Source: Pseudomonas psychrophila
Lineage (GTDB): Bacteria; Pseudomonadota; Gammaproteobacteria; Pseudomonadales; Pseudomonadaceae
NCBI RefSeq assembly: GCF_001043005.1
Contig: NZ_JYKZ01000002.1
Coordinates: forward strand, 310,001 to 374,000
DNA length: 64,000 nt
Reading direction: 5' to 3'
Part shown: in pieces, positions 30,096-44,423 of the stretch
How positions within the stretch are numbered: the first letter of the stretch is position 1
How the letters are laid out: each line of letters starts with the position of its first letter
The notes under the pieces: generated by a model
Told to the model about the DNA's origin: nothing
What the model saw: the letters and a program-made list of their open reading frames with translations, nothing else
Database searches by the model: none
Program-made: the position numbers and the translations under genes

Positions 30096-30250
30096 TCGAC
30101 CTGAATTTTTAATCTCGACCTGAGAGCGCCTGTCCCTTAAGGTAGGCGCGATACAGATCAACCGGCTGCCCCAGCTCGGTTCGAAACGCCAGCAAATGCT
30201 GGGTTTCAGACCTTCTGGCATGCTTTGCCGCCGACCCAAGACGGATGCTT

Positions 30251-31198
30251 ATGAACCCGAATTTTCTTGATTTCGAACAGCCGATTGCTGACCTGCAAGC
30301 CAAAATCGAAGAGTTGCGCTTGGTTGGTAATGACAATTCGCTGAATATCAGTGATGAAATCTCTCGTCTGCAAGACAAAAGCAAAACGCTGACTGAAGAT
30401 ATTTTCGGCAAGCTGACCAGCTGGCAGATTGCCCGTTTGGCCCGTCACCCGCGTCGTCCATACACCCTGGACTACATCGATCACATCTTCACCGAGTTCG
30501 ATGAGCTGCATGGCGATCGTCATTTTTCGGATGACGCTGCCATCGTTGGCGGTATTGCCCGTCTGGACGATCAGCCAGTGATGGTGATTGGTCACCAGAA
30601 AGGTCGTGAAGTCCGTGAAAAGGTGCGTCGCAACTTCGGTATGCCGCGTCCTGAAGGCTATCGCAAGGCCTGCCGTCTTATGGAAATGGCCGAGCGTTTC
30701 AAAATGCCGATCCTGACCTTTATCGACACCCCGGGTGCATACCCGGGTATCGATGCTGAAGAGCGTAACCAGAGCGAAGCCATTGCCTGGAACCTGCGTG
30801 TCATGTCGCGTTTGAAAACCCCGATCATTGCCACGGTTATCGGTGAAGGTGGTTCGGGCGGTGCATTGGCGATTGGTGTTTGCGACCAACTGAACATGCT
30901 GCAGTACTCGACCTACGCGGTGATCTCGCCGGAAGGTTGCGCATCGATTCTGTGGAAAACCGCAGAAAAAGCACCGGACGCCGCTGAGGCCATGGGCATT
31001 ACCGCCGAGCGCCTCAAAGGTCTGGGTATCGTGGACAAGGTGATTGGCGAGCCATTGGGTGGCGCACACCGTGACCCGGCTGCTGCGTCTGCCAGCATTC
31101 GTGCCGACCTGATTTCCCAGCTGGACATGCTGAACAAGCTGGATCACGAAACACTGCTCAAGCGCCGTTACGATCGTCTGATGAGCTACGGTCTCTGA
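30251..31198 (+). CDS. accA: Acetyl-CoA carboxylase carboxyltransferase alpha subunit
   Basis: The alpha half of the carboxyltransferase that makes malonyl-CoA with AccD, the first step of fatty-acid synthesis. The 315-residue protein shows crotonase-fold landmarks: [34 protein letters not shown] and [15 protein letters not shown] 30251 ([11 protein letters not shown]) matches the family; an ATG two codons earlier at 30245 is also possible. A REPIN separates it from tilS. Confidence 0.96.
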   Translation: MNPNFLDFEQPIADLQAKIEELRLVGNDNSLNISDEISRLQDKSKTLTEDIFGKLTSWQIARLARHPRRPYTLDYIDHIFTEFDELHGDRHFSDDAAIVGGIARLDDQPVMVIGHQKGREVREKVRRNFGMPRPEGYRKACRLMEMAERFKMPILTFIDTPGAYPGIDAEERNQSEAIAWNLRVMSRLKTPIIATVIGEGGSGGALAIGVCDQLNMLQYSTYAVISPEGCASILWKTAEKAPDAAEAMGITAERLKGLGIVDKVIGEPLGGAHRDPAAASASIRADLISQLDMLNKLDHETLLKRRYDRLMSYGL

Positions 31199-31209
31199 TT
31201 CAGATTTAG

Positions 31210-31298
31210 TGTGGGAGCGGGCTTGCCCGCGAAGGCATCTGCGCGGTTTGGCTCAACGATCGAGTAGTCAGCATCGCGAGCAAGCCCGCTCCTACAGG
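31210..31298. repeat. REPIN between accA and tilS
   Basis: The left REP TGTGGGAGCGGGCTTGCC (31210-31227, arm to 31233) and the inverted right REP ATCGCGAGCAAGCCCGCTCC (31273-31292, then TACAGG) flank a 39-nt spacer. The terminal ACAGGA places AGGA (31296-31299) 7 nt before the tilS ATG, so the repeat end also acts as a likely Shine-Dalgarno. Confidence 0.88.
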
Positions 31299-31306
31299 AT
31301 TGCGTA

Positions 31307-32623
31307 ATGCCCAGTCTATCGATTCCGCTGCTGCAAGCCCTCAGCCCCTGGCGCAACGCCAAGGCCTGGCATGTCGCGCTCTCCGGCGGTCTCGATTCGA
31401 CTGTGCTGCTTCACCTTCTCGTTCAATTGCGCCAAACCCACTCGTTACCGCCAATTACCGCTGTCCATATTCATCATGGCCTGCAGGCGGCGGCTGATGG
31501 GTGGCCGGATCATTGTCAGGCGTTGTGTGACGGGCTGAGCGTGCCCTTGCAGGTGATTCGCGTGCAGGTGCAGGCTGGCGCAAGCGTCGAGCGGGCAGCG
31601 CGGGATGCGCGCTATCAGGCCTTTGCTGCACTCATCAGGGCTGAGGAAGTGCTGCTGGTCGGTCAGCACCGTGATGATCAGGCTGAAACGCTGCTGTTTC
31701 GTTTGTTGCGAGGGGCAGGGGTCAATGGGTTGGCGGCCATGCCCCGTCAGCGGCGCTTGGGGGCGGGGCACTTGTGTCGGCCTTTGCTGGACGTTTCTCG
31801 CGCTCAGCTTGAGGCTTACGCCCTTGAGCAGGGGCTGGGCTGGATCGAAGACCCGTCCAACGTGCAAACAGATTTTTCCCGTAACTATTTGCGCCATGAA
31901 GTATTTCCAGTCCTGACTCAGCGCTGGCCACAGGCGGCTGCCAGCCTGGCCCGCAGTGCTGCGCACTGTGCCGAGGCTCAGGAGTTGCTTGATGAGCTGG
32001 CGCAGCAGGATCTGCGTGATGCGGGCACTGTCACCGAATTTGCCTGGCTCGGGGTGCCCTCACTGGAACTTGCGCCCATTGCCCGGCTGTCGCCTGCTCG
32101 TCAACGCAACGCCTTGCGTCACTGGTTGGCAGCGTTCACTCAATTGCCTGATACCGATCACTGGGCGGGTTGGAATGCCCTGCGTGATGCTCGCGAGGAT
32201 GCGCAGCCGGTCTGGAAACTCGCCAAGGGTGAACTTCATCGTGCTGGCGGACGGATCTGGTGGTTGTCCGGTGACTGGTTGTGCCCGCACCCTGCGCCAG
32301 GGGTGTGGGCGCAACCCGATCAGGCGCTGGTGCTGCCGGGTAATGGTCAGGTGCGCTTTGTCGGGGGTATTGCCGATGGCCCCTTGCAAGTGAGCTATCG
32401 TCAAGGGGGCGAAGTGATGGCGCTGGAACAGCGTGGTCACCGTGATCTGAAGCGGCTGTTCAACGAGCGGGGTATTCCGTTGTTTGCCCGTGGCAGATTG
32501 CCGCTTCTGTACCGCAATGAGCAGTTATTGGCCGTGGCAAACCTCAACGGACTGGACTCCAGCCCCTGTGGACGCTGGCAATTACAGTGGCTGCCAACTT
32601 CGAGCGATCAAGGTTTGAGCTGA
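31307..32623 (+). CDS. tilS: tRNA(Ile)-lysidine synthase TilS
   Basis: An N-type PPi ATPase that converts C34 of tRNA-Ile(CAU) to lysidine, so that the tRNA reads AUA. The P-loop ALSGGLDSTVLLHLL is at about residues 24-38, and the conserved HHGLQ and GQHRDDQAETLLFRLLRG segments follow. The 438-residue length includes the C-terminal TilS domains of the E. coli type. Its ribosome-binding site appears to come from the preceding REPIN. Confidence 0.95.
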   Translation: MPSLSIPLLQALSPWRNAKAWHVALSGGLDSTVLLHLLVQLRQTHSLPPITAVHIHHGLQAAADGWPDHCQALCDGLSVPLQVIRVQVQAGASVERAARDARYQAFAALIRAEEVLLVGQHRDDQAETLLFRLLRGAGVNGLAAMPRQRRLGAGHLCRPLLDVSRAQLEAYALEQGLGWIEDPSNVQTDFSRNYLRHEVFPVLTQRWPQAAASLARSAAHCAEAQELLDELAQQDLRDAGTVTEFAWLGVPSLELAPIARLSPARQRNALRHWLAAFTQLPDTDHWAGWNALRDAREDAQPVWKLAKGELHRAGGRIWWLSGDWLCPHPAPGVWAQPDQALVLPGNGQVRFVGGIADGPLQVSYRQGGEVMALEQRGHRDLKRLFNERGIPLFARGRLPLLYRNEQLLAVANLNGLDSSPCGRWQLQWLPTSSDQGLS

Positions 32624-32643
32624 AAGGGGGTTTCCGGTAGACT
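32615..32643 (+). promoter_or_regulatory. Sigma70 promoter of pyrG
   Basis: The -35 TTGAGC (32615-32620) and -10 TAGACT (32638-32643) are separated by exactly 17 bp. The -35 overlaps the last codons of tilS. A start near 32650 would give a leader of about 245 nt before pyrG. Confidence 0.65.
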
Positions 32644-32649
32644 ACGCTC

Positions 32650-35378
<2,729 letters not shown>

Positions 35379-35396
35379 CCCTCGTTTCTCCGGTAA

Positions 35397-36821
<1,425 letters not shown>

Positions 36822-36905
36822 GTACTGAATCGTAAAAAGTCAGCAGATTGTGTTGAAATGCTCGTCAACTCGGGCCTTTTGACACTAATCTGATGCTTCT
36901 GTATA

Positions 36906-36929
36906 CAAGCCTGGTTCTTCCAGGCTTTG
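36906..36929 (+). terminator. Probable eno terminator
   Basis: ACAAGCCTGG pairs with CCAGGCTTTGT around TTCTT. The downstream sequence is T-rich only in part, so confidence is moderate. ftsB starts 61 bp later. Confidence 0.5.
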
Positions 36930-36989
36930 TACTATTCGTTGTTTACGTTTGTCGGCATGGCTGTCTTTTTACTGGATACCTGATATTCG

Positions 36990-37268
36990 ATGCGCAGTCC
37001 CTATTGGTTGTTTCTCGTCCTGCTCTTGCTGCTGGCTGGCCTACAGTATCGCCTGTGGGTGGGGAATGGCAGTTTGGCGCAGGTTACCGACCTGACTCAG
37101 CAAATCGCCGATCAGCGTGCTGAAAACGAAATTTTGCTGGAGCGTAACCGCGTGCTGGATGCGGAAGTGCTGGAGCTTAAAAAAGGCATGGAGACCGTTG
37201 AAGAACGCGCTCGCCATGAGTTGGGCATGATCAAGGAGGGTGAAACCCTCTATCAGTTGGCCCAATGA
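36990..37268 (+). CDS. ftsB: Cell division protein FtsB
   Basis: A small bitopic protein (92 aa) of the FtsQBL divisome subcomplex. One N-terminal membrane segment (YWLFLVLLLLLAGLQYRLW) is followed by a periplasmic coiled coil with regular heptads (VTDLTQQIADQRAENEILLE). The length is standard. It overlaps ispD by 4 bp, an arrangement conserved across gammaproteobacteria. Confidence 0.94.
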   Translation: MRSPYWLFLVLLLLLAGLQYRLWVGNGSLAQVTDLTQQIADQRAENEILLERNRVLDAEVLELKKGMETVEERARHELGMIKEGETLYQLAQ

Positions 37269-37969
37269 GTCATTCATCACCGGCCTTTTGGGCCGTGATT
37301 CCTGCCGCGGGCGTGGGTGCCCGTATGGCCGCAGACCGTCCCAAGCAATATTTGCAGTTGGGCGGGCGCAGTATTCTCGAACACAGCATCAGCTGTTTTC
37401 TCGATCATCCAGGCCTCAAGGGGCTGGTGGTCAGTGTCGCTTTTGATGACCCATTTTGGCCGTCTTTGCCGTGTGCTTCTGATGCGCGGGTAGTGCGGGT
37501 GGACGGCGGGCGTGAGCGGGCGGATTCCGTACTCAATGCGTTGTTGTACCTGCATGCGCAAGGCGCAGCGGATGACGACTGGGTGTTGGTCCATGATGCG
37601 GCCCGGCCCAACCTGTCCCGTGAAGACCTGGACAAATTGCTGGGTGAGTTGGCTGACGACCCTGTGGGTGGTTTGCTGGCAGTTCCCGCGCGGGACACGC
37701 TCAAGCGAGTCGACAAAAAAGGTCGTGTGGTCGAAACCGTTGATCGCAGCTTGATCTGGCAAGCCTATACACCGCAGATGTTTCGCCTGGGGCCATTGCA
37801 TCGCGCGCTGGCGGACAGTCTCGTGGCCGATGCGATCATTACCGACGAATCTTCGGCAATGGAATGGGCCGGCCTGGCCCCGCGACTGATCGAAGGGCGT
37901 GCGGACAATATCAAGGTCACCCGCCCGGAAGACCTTGAGTGGTTGCGATTGCGTTGGGCTACTCGCTGA
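37265..37969 (+). CDS. ispD: 2-C-methyl-D-erythritol 4-phosphate cytidylyltransferase
   Basis: The third MEP-pathway step: forms CDP-methylerythritol from CTP and MEP. The 234-residue protein opens with VIPAAGVGARMAADRPKQYL (CTP-binding loop) and carries VLVHDAARPNLS and the VDRSLIWQAYTPQMFR segment. The start overlaps ftsB. In enterobacteria ispF follows directly; here an insertion of a REPIN, a LysR gene and frmAB separates ispD from ispF by 3.3 kb. Confidence 0.96.
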   Translation: MSHSSPAFWAVIPAAGVGARMAADRPKQYLQLGGRSILEHSISCFLDHPGLKGLVVSVAFDDPFWPSLPCASDARVVRVDGGRERADSVLNALLYLHAQGAADDDWVLVHDAARPNLSREDLDKLLGELADDPVGGLLAVPARDTLKRVDKKGRVVETVDRSLIWQAYTPQMFRLGPLHRALADSLVADAIITDESSAMEWAGLAPRLIEGRADNIKVTRPEDLEWLRLRWATR

Positions 37970-37988
37970 TCAGAGTGTCCCGGGGACT

Positions 37989-38074
37989 TGTGGGAGCGGG
38001 CTTGCTCGCGATGACATCACCTGGTTTTCCCGGCAGACTGTGGCGTCTGCATCGCGAGCAAGCCCGCTCCTACA
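37989..38074. repeat. REPIN after ispD
   Basis: The left REP starts TGTGGGAGCGGGCTTGC at 37989 and the inverted right REP ATCGCGAGCAAGCCCGCTCC starts at 38051. They flank a 38-nt spacer between the convergent ends of ispD and the LysR gene. Confidence 0.88.
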
Positions 38075-38092
38075 GGTAATAGGAGCAGCGGC

Positions 38093-38989
38093 TTAGCCCT
38101 GATACTCCTTCCGCTTGGCCAAGCCTTCCTTCAAGTAATCCACCAGTTTTCTGACTTTGGGCGATAAATGCCGCTGTTGCGGATACAGCGCCCAAACCGC
38201 AGTGTTGGGCGGCTGGTGGGTGTCGAGCAAAGACACCAGAGCTCCGGTCTTTAAGTGCTCCAGCACGTAGTAGTCCGGCAACTGGCAAAGTCCCACACCC
38301 TGAAGTGCAGCATCCAATACCGCCTGCCCACTGTTGCAGCGCCAATTCCCCTGCACCCGTTGCGAAAACTCACGCCCGTCCTGCTGCAATTGCCATAAAT
38401 CCGTGCTGCCAATCAGACAGTTATGTCGGCTCAGCTCTGACAGGCTGTGGGGGCGGCCATAATGTTCCAGGTACGAAGGCGACGCGCAGACATACATGCG
38501 TCTGGGGGCGAGTCGCGTGGCCACCAGCCTTGAGTCCTGCAAGCGACCCAGTCGAATTGCCAGATCCAGGCTTTCATGCACTAGGTCCAGCGGTCGATTG
38601 CTGAGCTCTATATCGACCCGTAACTGCGGATACAGCCCCATGAAACGCGTCACCAATGGCACGATAAAACGTTCGCCATAGGCCACCGCGCAGGTCATGC
38701 GCAGCATGCCCTTGGGCTCGCTGGCCAGATCCCCTATCGCTCGCAGCGCCTCTTCACGTCCGTCTTGAAGGCGCTGGCAATGCTGCAAGAACGTTTGTCC
38801 GGCCTCTGTCAGCGTGACCTTGCGAGTACTGCGGTAGAACAAACGGGTCTGCAGGCGCTCTTCGAGCCGCGCTACCTGGCGACTGATGTGGGACGAAGAG
38901 ACGCCAAGACGCTCGGCCGCCGCAGTGAATTGGCCGCACTCGGCCACGGCGACAAACTCATCGATACCTTCCCAGCGGTTTTCATTCAC
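38093..38989 (-). CDS. LysR-family regulator divergent from frmA
   Basis: A 298-residue LysR-type regulator: N-terminal winged helix-turn-helix (FVAVAECGQFTAAAERLG, then SSHISRQVARLEERL) and a C-terminal periplasmic-binding-like sensor domain. The start is GTG at 38989. It is divergent from frmA across 108 bp, the usual geometry for a LysR regulator and its target, so control of formaldehyde detoxification genes is the natural inference. Nothing in sequence proves its ligand. The intergenic AT-rich stretch GGATTATTAATC is a possible binding region. Confidence 0.85.
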   Translation of the reverse strand: MNENRWEGIDEFVAVAECGQFTAAAERLGVSSSHISRQVARLEERLQTRLFYRSTRKVTLTEAGQTFLQHCQRLQDGREEALRAIGDLASEPKGMLRMTCAVAYGERFIVPLVTRFMGLYPQLRVDIELSNRPLDLVHESLDLAIRLGRLQDSRLVATRLAPRRMYVCASPSYLEHYGRPHSLSELSRHNCLIGSTDLWQLQQDGREFSQRVQGNWRCNSGQAVLDAALQGVGLCQLPDYYVLEHLKTGALVSLLDTHQPPNTAVWALYPQQRHLSPKVRKLVDYLKEGLAKRKEYQG

Positions 38990-39055
38990 GGGGGATTATC
39001 CCTATATGGCAATAATGTTTTGCTTTTGTCTGGATTATTAATCACTCAGCGCTGA

Positions 39056-40210
<1,155 letters not shown>

Positions 40211-40244
40211 TTAACAGCGGTAAGTCTAAACACCGCTAAACACG

Positions 40245-40332
40245 TGTGGGAGCGGGCTTGCTCGCGATTGCAGCTACCCGGTTTGATTGAAGGACCGAGT
40301 TGTCTGCATCGCGAGCAAGCCCGCTCCCACAG
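40245..40332. repeat. REPIN between frmA and frmB
   Basis: The left REP TGTGGGAGCGGGCTTGCTCG begins at 40245 and the inverted right REP ATCGCGAGCAAGCCCGCTCC begins at 40318. They flank a spacer of about 49 nt. It lies inside what is otherwise a two-gene operon, so it may affect relative expression or mRNA stability. Confidence 0.88.
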
Positions 40333-40365
40333 GTGGGGTGTTTTGCTTACGGTCTGGAGCTGCCC

Positions 40366-41208
40366 ATGACATTGGAAAATATCTCCTGCCAAAAAAGCTT
40401 TGGCGGTTGGCACAAGCGTTACAAGCATCGCTCTGAAGTGCTGGGCTGCGACATGGTCTTCGCCGTGTACTTGCCCCCGCAGGCGGAGCAGGGCGCGAAG
40501 TTGCCGGTGCTGTACTGGCTGTCGGGCTTGACCTGCAACGACGAGAACTTTATGCACAAGGCCGGTGCAATGAAGATGGCTGCCGAGTTGGGGCTGATCA
40601 TCGTGGCGCCGGACACCAGTCCCCGTGGTGAAGGTGTGCCGGATGACCCGCAGGCTGCTTGGGACTTTGGTTTGGGTGCAGGTTTTTACCTGAATGCTAC
40701 GCAAGAGCCTTGGTCGCAGCATTATCGGATGCACGATTATGTGGTGCAGGAATTACCGGCTTTGGTCGAGGCGCATTTTCCTGCTTCGCAAAAGCGCGGC
40801 ATCAGCGGGCACTCGATGGGCGGGCACGGGGCATTGGTGTGTGCACTGCGCAATCCTGGCCGCTATCAGTCGGTCTCGGCTTTCGCGCCGATCAGCAATC
40901 CGATGGACTGCCCATGGGGGCAAAAGGCGTTCTCCAATTACTTGGGCGAAGAACGCGCCCGTTGGCGTGAGTGGGATGCGAGCGTGTTAATTGGCGAGGC
41001 ACGTGAAAAGCTGCCGCTGCTGGTCGACCAGGGTGACCGGGATGACTTTCTGAGTGTTCAGCTCAAGCCTGAGGTGCTGCAGCAGGCCGCTAAACTTGCT
41101 GACTACCCGTTAACCCTGCGCCTGCAGCCAGGCTACGACCATAGCTATTTCTTTATCGCAAGTTTCATTGATGACCACTTGCGTCATCACGCCAATGCAC
41201 TGAGCTAA
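40366..41208 (+). CDS. frmB: S-formylglutathione hydrolase
   Basis: An esterase-D family alpha/beta hydrolase (280 aa), also named fghA, that releases formate and glutathione from S-formylglutathione. The nucleophile serine is in ISGHSMGGHGALVC and the oxyanion region in LPVLYWLSGLTCNDENF. The last catalytic histidine is in GYDHSYFFI. ATG 40366 follows TCTGGAGC; an upstream open frame reads through the REPIN and is rejected. With frmA it completes formaldehyde oxidation to formate. Confidence 0.95.
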   Translation: MTLENISCQKSFGGWHKRYKHRSEVLGCDMVFAVYLPPQAEQGAKLPVLYWLSGLTCNDENFMHKAGAMKMAAELGLIIVAPDTSPRGEGVPDDPQAAWDFGLGAGFYLNATQEPWSQHYRMHDYVVQELPALVEAHFPASQKRGISGHSMGGHGALVCALRNPGRYQSVSAFAPISNPMDCPWGQKAFSNYLGEERARWREWDASVLIGEAREKLPLLVDQGDRDDFLSVQLKPEVLQQAAKLADYPLTLRLQPGYDHSYFFIASFIDDHLRHHANALS

Positions 41209-41241
41209 TAGCGCCCAATGTTGGACAAAGTAGGTAGAATC

Positions 41242-41270
41242 ACGCCCTGACTTAATCGGGGCGTTTTTTT
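41242..41270 (+). terminator. Terminator-like hairpin abutting the ispF start
   Basis: ACGCCC (41242-41247) pairs with GGGCGT (41259-41264), followed by a 7-T run that ends at the base before the ispF ATG. It looks like the frmB terminator, yet GGGG at 41258-41261 is also the only candidate Shine-Dalgarno for ispF and would be sequestered in the stem. Confidence 0.65.
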
Positions 41271-41744
41271 ATGCGTATTGGCCACGGCTATGATGTGCAC
41301 TGTTTCGCTGAAGGCGATTTCATTACGTTGGGCGGCGTGCGGATCTCCCACAAATTCGGGCTGCTGGCCCACTCTGATGGCGATGTGCTTTTGCATGCCC
41401 TCAGCGATGCCTTGCTGGGGGCTGCGGCACTTGGTGATATAGGCAAACACTTTCCGGACACCGATCCGACCTTCAAGGGCGCTGACAGTCGCGTCCTGCT
41501 GCGTCATGTCGTGGGTCTGATCCATGCCAAGGGCTGGAAAGTCGGCAATGTCGACAACACCATCATTGCCCAGGCGCCGAAAATGGCGCCGCATATTGAA
41601 ACAATGCGAGCGCTGATCGCTGCGGATCTAGAGGTTGAATTGGACCAGGTAAACGTAAAGGCCACTACCACTGAAAAGCTCGGCTTCGTTGGTCGTGAAG
41701 AAGGTATTGCGGTGCACTCCATTGCGTTGTTGGTTCGCGCATGA
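41271..41744 (+). CDS. ispF: 2-C-methyl-D-erythritol 2,4-cyclodiphosphate synthase
   Basis: The fifth MEP-pathway step (157 aa). The N-terminal [11 protein letters not shown] carries the zinc-binding aspartate/histidine, [21 protein letters not shown] follows, and the C-terminal [19 protein letters not shown] is intact. The stop overlaps the truD start by 4 bp. A hairpin with a T run directly abuts its ATG. Confidence 0.97.
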   Translation: MRIGHGYDVHCFAEGDFITLGGVRISHKFGLLAHSDGDVLLHALSDALLGAAALGDIGKHFPDTDPTFKGADSRVLLRHVVGLIHAKGWKVGNVDNTIIAQAPKMAPHIETMRALIAADLEVELDQVNVKATTTEKLGFVGREEGIAVHSIALLVRA

Positions 41745-42799
41745 ACGAGTCTGATCTGCTCGGCCCGCGGGCCTACGGCGAGGCGCTGGGCACTGCTGTG
41801 CTCAAAGCGACGGCTGAAGATTTTCAAGTCGACGAAGTGCTTGATATACCGCTGTCCGGTGATGGCGAGCATCTGTGGTTGTGGGTCGAGAAACGCGGCC
41901 TGAACACCGAGGAAGCCGCGCGCCGCATCGCCAAGGCGGCGGGCGTGCCTTTGCGTACGGTCAGTTACGCGGGTCTCAAGGACCGCCAGGCGTTAACCCG
42001 CCAATGGTTCAGCGTGCAGTTGCCGGGCAAGGCAGACCCTGACTTGTCGGGCGCTGAAAACGACACTCTGAAAATTCTCAAGACCTCACGTCACAAGCGA
42101 AAATTACAGCGAGGCGCCCACGCGGCCAACGGTTTCACATTGCGCCTGACGCAGCTGGCCGGGGACAAGGACGCGCTGCAGCAACGCCTTGAACGGATCG
42201 CCAAACAGGGTGTTCCTAACTATTTCGGCACCCAGCGATTCGGCTGGCAAGGTGGCAACGTGGGGGAGGCGCGTGATTATGCTGCGCGCAAGGCCTTGCC
42301 TGAGCAGCGTAATGTTCGCTCGCGGCTGCTTTCCACCGCTCGCAGCTATCTGTTCAATCAGGTGCTGGCAGCGCGGGTGGCTGATGGTAGCTGGCAGCGG
42401 GCGCAGGTCGGCGATTTGCTGGCCTTTACCGACAGCCGCAGTTTTTTCCCGGCGGGCGAGGCTGAATGCAGCGATCCGCGGCTGGGCATTCTCGATCTGC
42501 ACCCCACCGGCCCGCAGTGGGGCGAGGGCGAGTCACCGACCACCGGCGCGACCCATGCGTTGGAGCAGTCGATTGCAGAACGCGAAGCGGACTTGCGTGA
42601 CTGGCTGGTTCGCGCGGGCATGAGCCATGAGCGACGTATCCTGCGACTGCCCATTGGCCGATTGACGTGGCATTATCCGCAGCCTGACGTTTTGCAACTG
42701 GAATTTGTTCTGCCGGCCGGATGCTTCGCCACTGTTCTGGTGCGCGAGCTTGTTGATCTGGTGCCTTTGGATCAAGCGGATAGCCTATGCGTATTCTGA
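41741..42799 (+). CDS. truD: tRNA pseudouridine(13) synthase TruD
   Basis: Forms pseudouridine 13 in tRNA-Glu. The 352-residue protein shows the TruD active-site aspartate in [16 protein letters not shown], and [15 protein letters not shown]. It overlaps both ispF (4 bp) and surE (13 bp), so the ispF-truD-surE-pcm run is likely one translationally coupled operon, as in many gammaproteobacteria. Confidence 0.96.
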   Translation: MNESDLLGPRAYGEALGTAVLKATAEDFQVDEVLDIPLSGDGEHLWLWVEKRGLNTEEAARRIAKAAGVPLRTVSYAGLKDRQALTRQWFSVQLPGKADPDLSGAENDTLKILKTSRHKRKLQRGAHAANGFTLRLTQLAGDKDALQQRLERIAKQGVPNYFGTQRFGWQGGNVGEARDYAARKALPEQRNVRSRLLSTARSYLFNQVLAARVADGSWQRAQVGDLLAFTDSRSFFPAGEAECSDPRLGILDLHPTGPQWGEGESPTTGATHALEQSIAEREADLRDWLVRAGMSHERRILRLPIGRLTWHYPQPDVLQLEFVLPAGCFATVLVRELVDLVPLDQADSLCVF

Positions 42800-43536
42800 T
42801 TTCAAACGATGATGGGGTCACTGCCCCGGGCCTCGCCGCGCTTTACGGTGCGCTGGCCGATTACGCCGAGTGTGTGGTGGTTGCCCCGGATCAAGACAAA
42901 AGCGGAGCGAGCAGTTCGCTCACGCTGGACCGTCCCCTGCATCCGCACACGCTGGCCAATGGTTTTATCAGCATTAATGGAACACCGACCGATTGCGTGC
43001 ACCTGGGCCTTCACGGCTTGCTGGAGCCTCAGCCGGACATGGTGGTATCCGGCATCAATCTGGGCGCCAACCTGGGTGATGACGTGTTGTATTCCGGCAC
43101 GGTGGCGGCGGCTCTTGAGGGGCGCTTTCTGGAGCGTCCATCCTTTGCCTTTTCGTTGGTGTCGCGCCAGGTCGACAACTTGCCGACGGCGGCATTTTTT
43201 GCCCGCAAGCTGCTTGAGGCCCACGCCTCACTGGACTTGCCACCGCGCACGGTCCTCAATGTGAATATTCCTAACTTGCCGCTTGAGAACATTCGCGGCA
43301 TTCAACTCACCCGCCTGGGCCATCGGGCACGGGCAGCGGCGCCGGTACGGGTTGTTGACCCGCGTGGCAAGGCTGGCTACTGGATTGCCGCCGCGGGCGA
43401 CGCCGAGGACGGCGGGCCTGGGACGGACTTTCATGCGGTGATGCAGGGGTATGTGTCGATCACGCCTCTACAACTGGATCGCACCTTTGGTGATGGTTTC
43501 AAAAGCCTGAATGGCTGGCTGGAGGGCATGGGCTGA
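42787..43536 (+). CDS. surE: 5'/3'-nucleotidase SurE
   Basis: A metal-dependent nucleoside monophosphate phosphatase (249 aa) linked to stationary-phase survival. It opens with [18 protein letters not shown], in which the paired aspartates bind metal, and carries [20 protein letters not shown]. It starts inside truD and its stop shares a base with the next ATG (TGATG). It lies upstream of pcm, nlpD and rpoS in the conserved stationary-phase cluster. Confidence 0.96.
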   Translation: MRILISNDDGVTAPGLAALYGALADYAECVVVAPDQDKSGASSSLTLDRPLHPHTLANGFISINGTPTDCVHLGLHGLLEPQPDMVVSGINLGANLGDDVLYSGTVAAALEGRFLERPSFAFSLVSRQVDNLPTAAFFARKLLEAHASLDLPPRTVLNVNIPNLPLENIRGIQLTRLGHRARAAAPVRVVDPRGKAGYWIAAAGDAEDGGPGTDFHAVMQGYVSITPLQLDRTFGDGFKSLNGWLEGMG

Positions 43537-44213
43537 TGGCGCGCGAGCAGGATGGCATGATGCACCGTGGCATTGGCATGACCTCTGAACGCACACGAGA
43601 GCGGCTGATTCAGCGCTTGCGTGAAGAGGGCATCGTTAACCAGAACGTGCTTGAGGTCATTCGCCGCACGCCACGTCATCTGTTTGTGGATGAAGCCCTG
43701 GCACACCGCGCCTACGAAGACACTGCGCTGCCAATCGGCAATAACCAGACCATCTCCCAGCCTTACATGGTGGCGCGCATGAGCGAGCTGCTGCTTGAGG
43801 ACGGGCCGCTGGACAAGGTGATGGAAATCGGCACCGGATCGGGTTATCAAACCGCCGTGCTCTCGCAACTCGTTGAACGCATATTTTCGGTCGAGCGCAT
43901 CAAGGTGCTGCAGGACCGGGCCAAGGAGCGATTGCTGGAGCTCAACCTGCGCAACCTGGTGTTCCGCTGGGGCGATGGCTGGGAGGGCTGGCCAGCGCTG
44001 GCGCCTTACAACGGCATCATCGTGACGGCAGTAGCCACAGATGTACCGCAGGCATTGCTCGACCAGCTGGCTCCCGGTGGGCGCCTGGTGATCCCGGTGG
44101 GTGCGGGAGAAGTCCAGCAATTGATGTTGATCGTACGCGAAGAGCACGGTTTTGCCCGGCGGGTGATCGGTAATGTGCGCTTTGTGCCACTGCTTAACGG
44201 GCCGCTGGCCTGA
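43536..44213 (+). CDS. pcm: Protein-L-isoaspartate O-methyltransferase
   Basis: Repairs isoaspartyl residues in aged proteins using S-adenosylmethionine. The SAM-binding motif [18 protein letters not shown] and the earlier [11 protein letters not shown] are intact. The start shown (225 aa) overlaps the surE stop and has GGAGGG upstream; an internal ATG at 43578 ([10 protein letters not shown], 211 aa) matches the usual family start and could be the real one. Confidence 0.94.
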   Translation: MAREQDGMMHRGIGMTSERTRERLIQRLREEGIVNQNVLEVIRRTPRHLFVDEALAHRAYEDTALPIGNNQTISQPYMVARMSELLLEDGPLDKVMEIGTGSGYQTAVLSQLVERIFSVERIKVLQDRAKERLLELNLRNLVFRWGDGWEGWPALAPYNGIIVTAVATDVPQALLDQLAPGGRLVIPVGAGEVQQLMLIVREEHGFARRVIGNVRFVPLLNGPLA

Positions 44214-44423
44214 GTCTTTATTCGAGCCGGGTGAATTATAGGGTGAGCTGCGGGTCATAAAGCCCGTCACCCCGGGCCCTGCCCAGTGTTTGTTTGTATT
44301 TTATACAGTGTGTTTATGATTAGGCTTTGCAGTCTGTAAAAGCCCTGTAGCCAGTTATACTTGCGCTAAACCATGGCCAGTACTGGCGTTTTACTATTTA
44401 GCCATCTTCAAAGGGAGCGGCGG

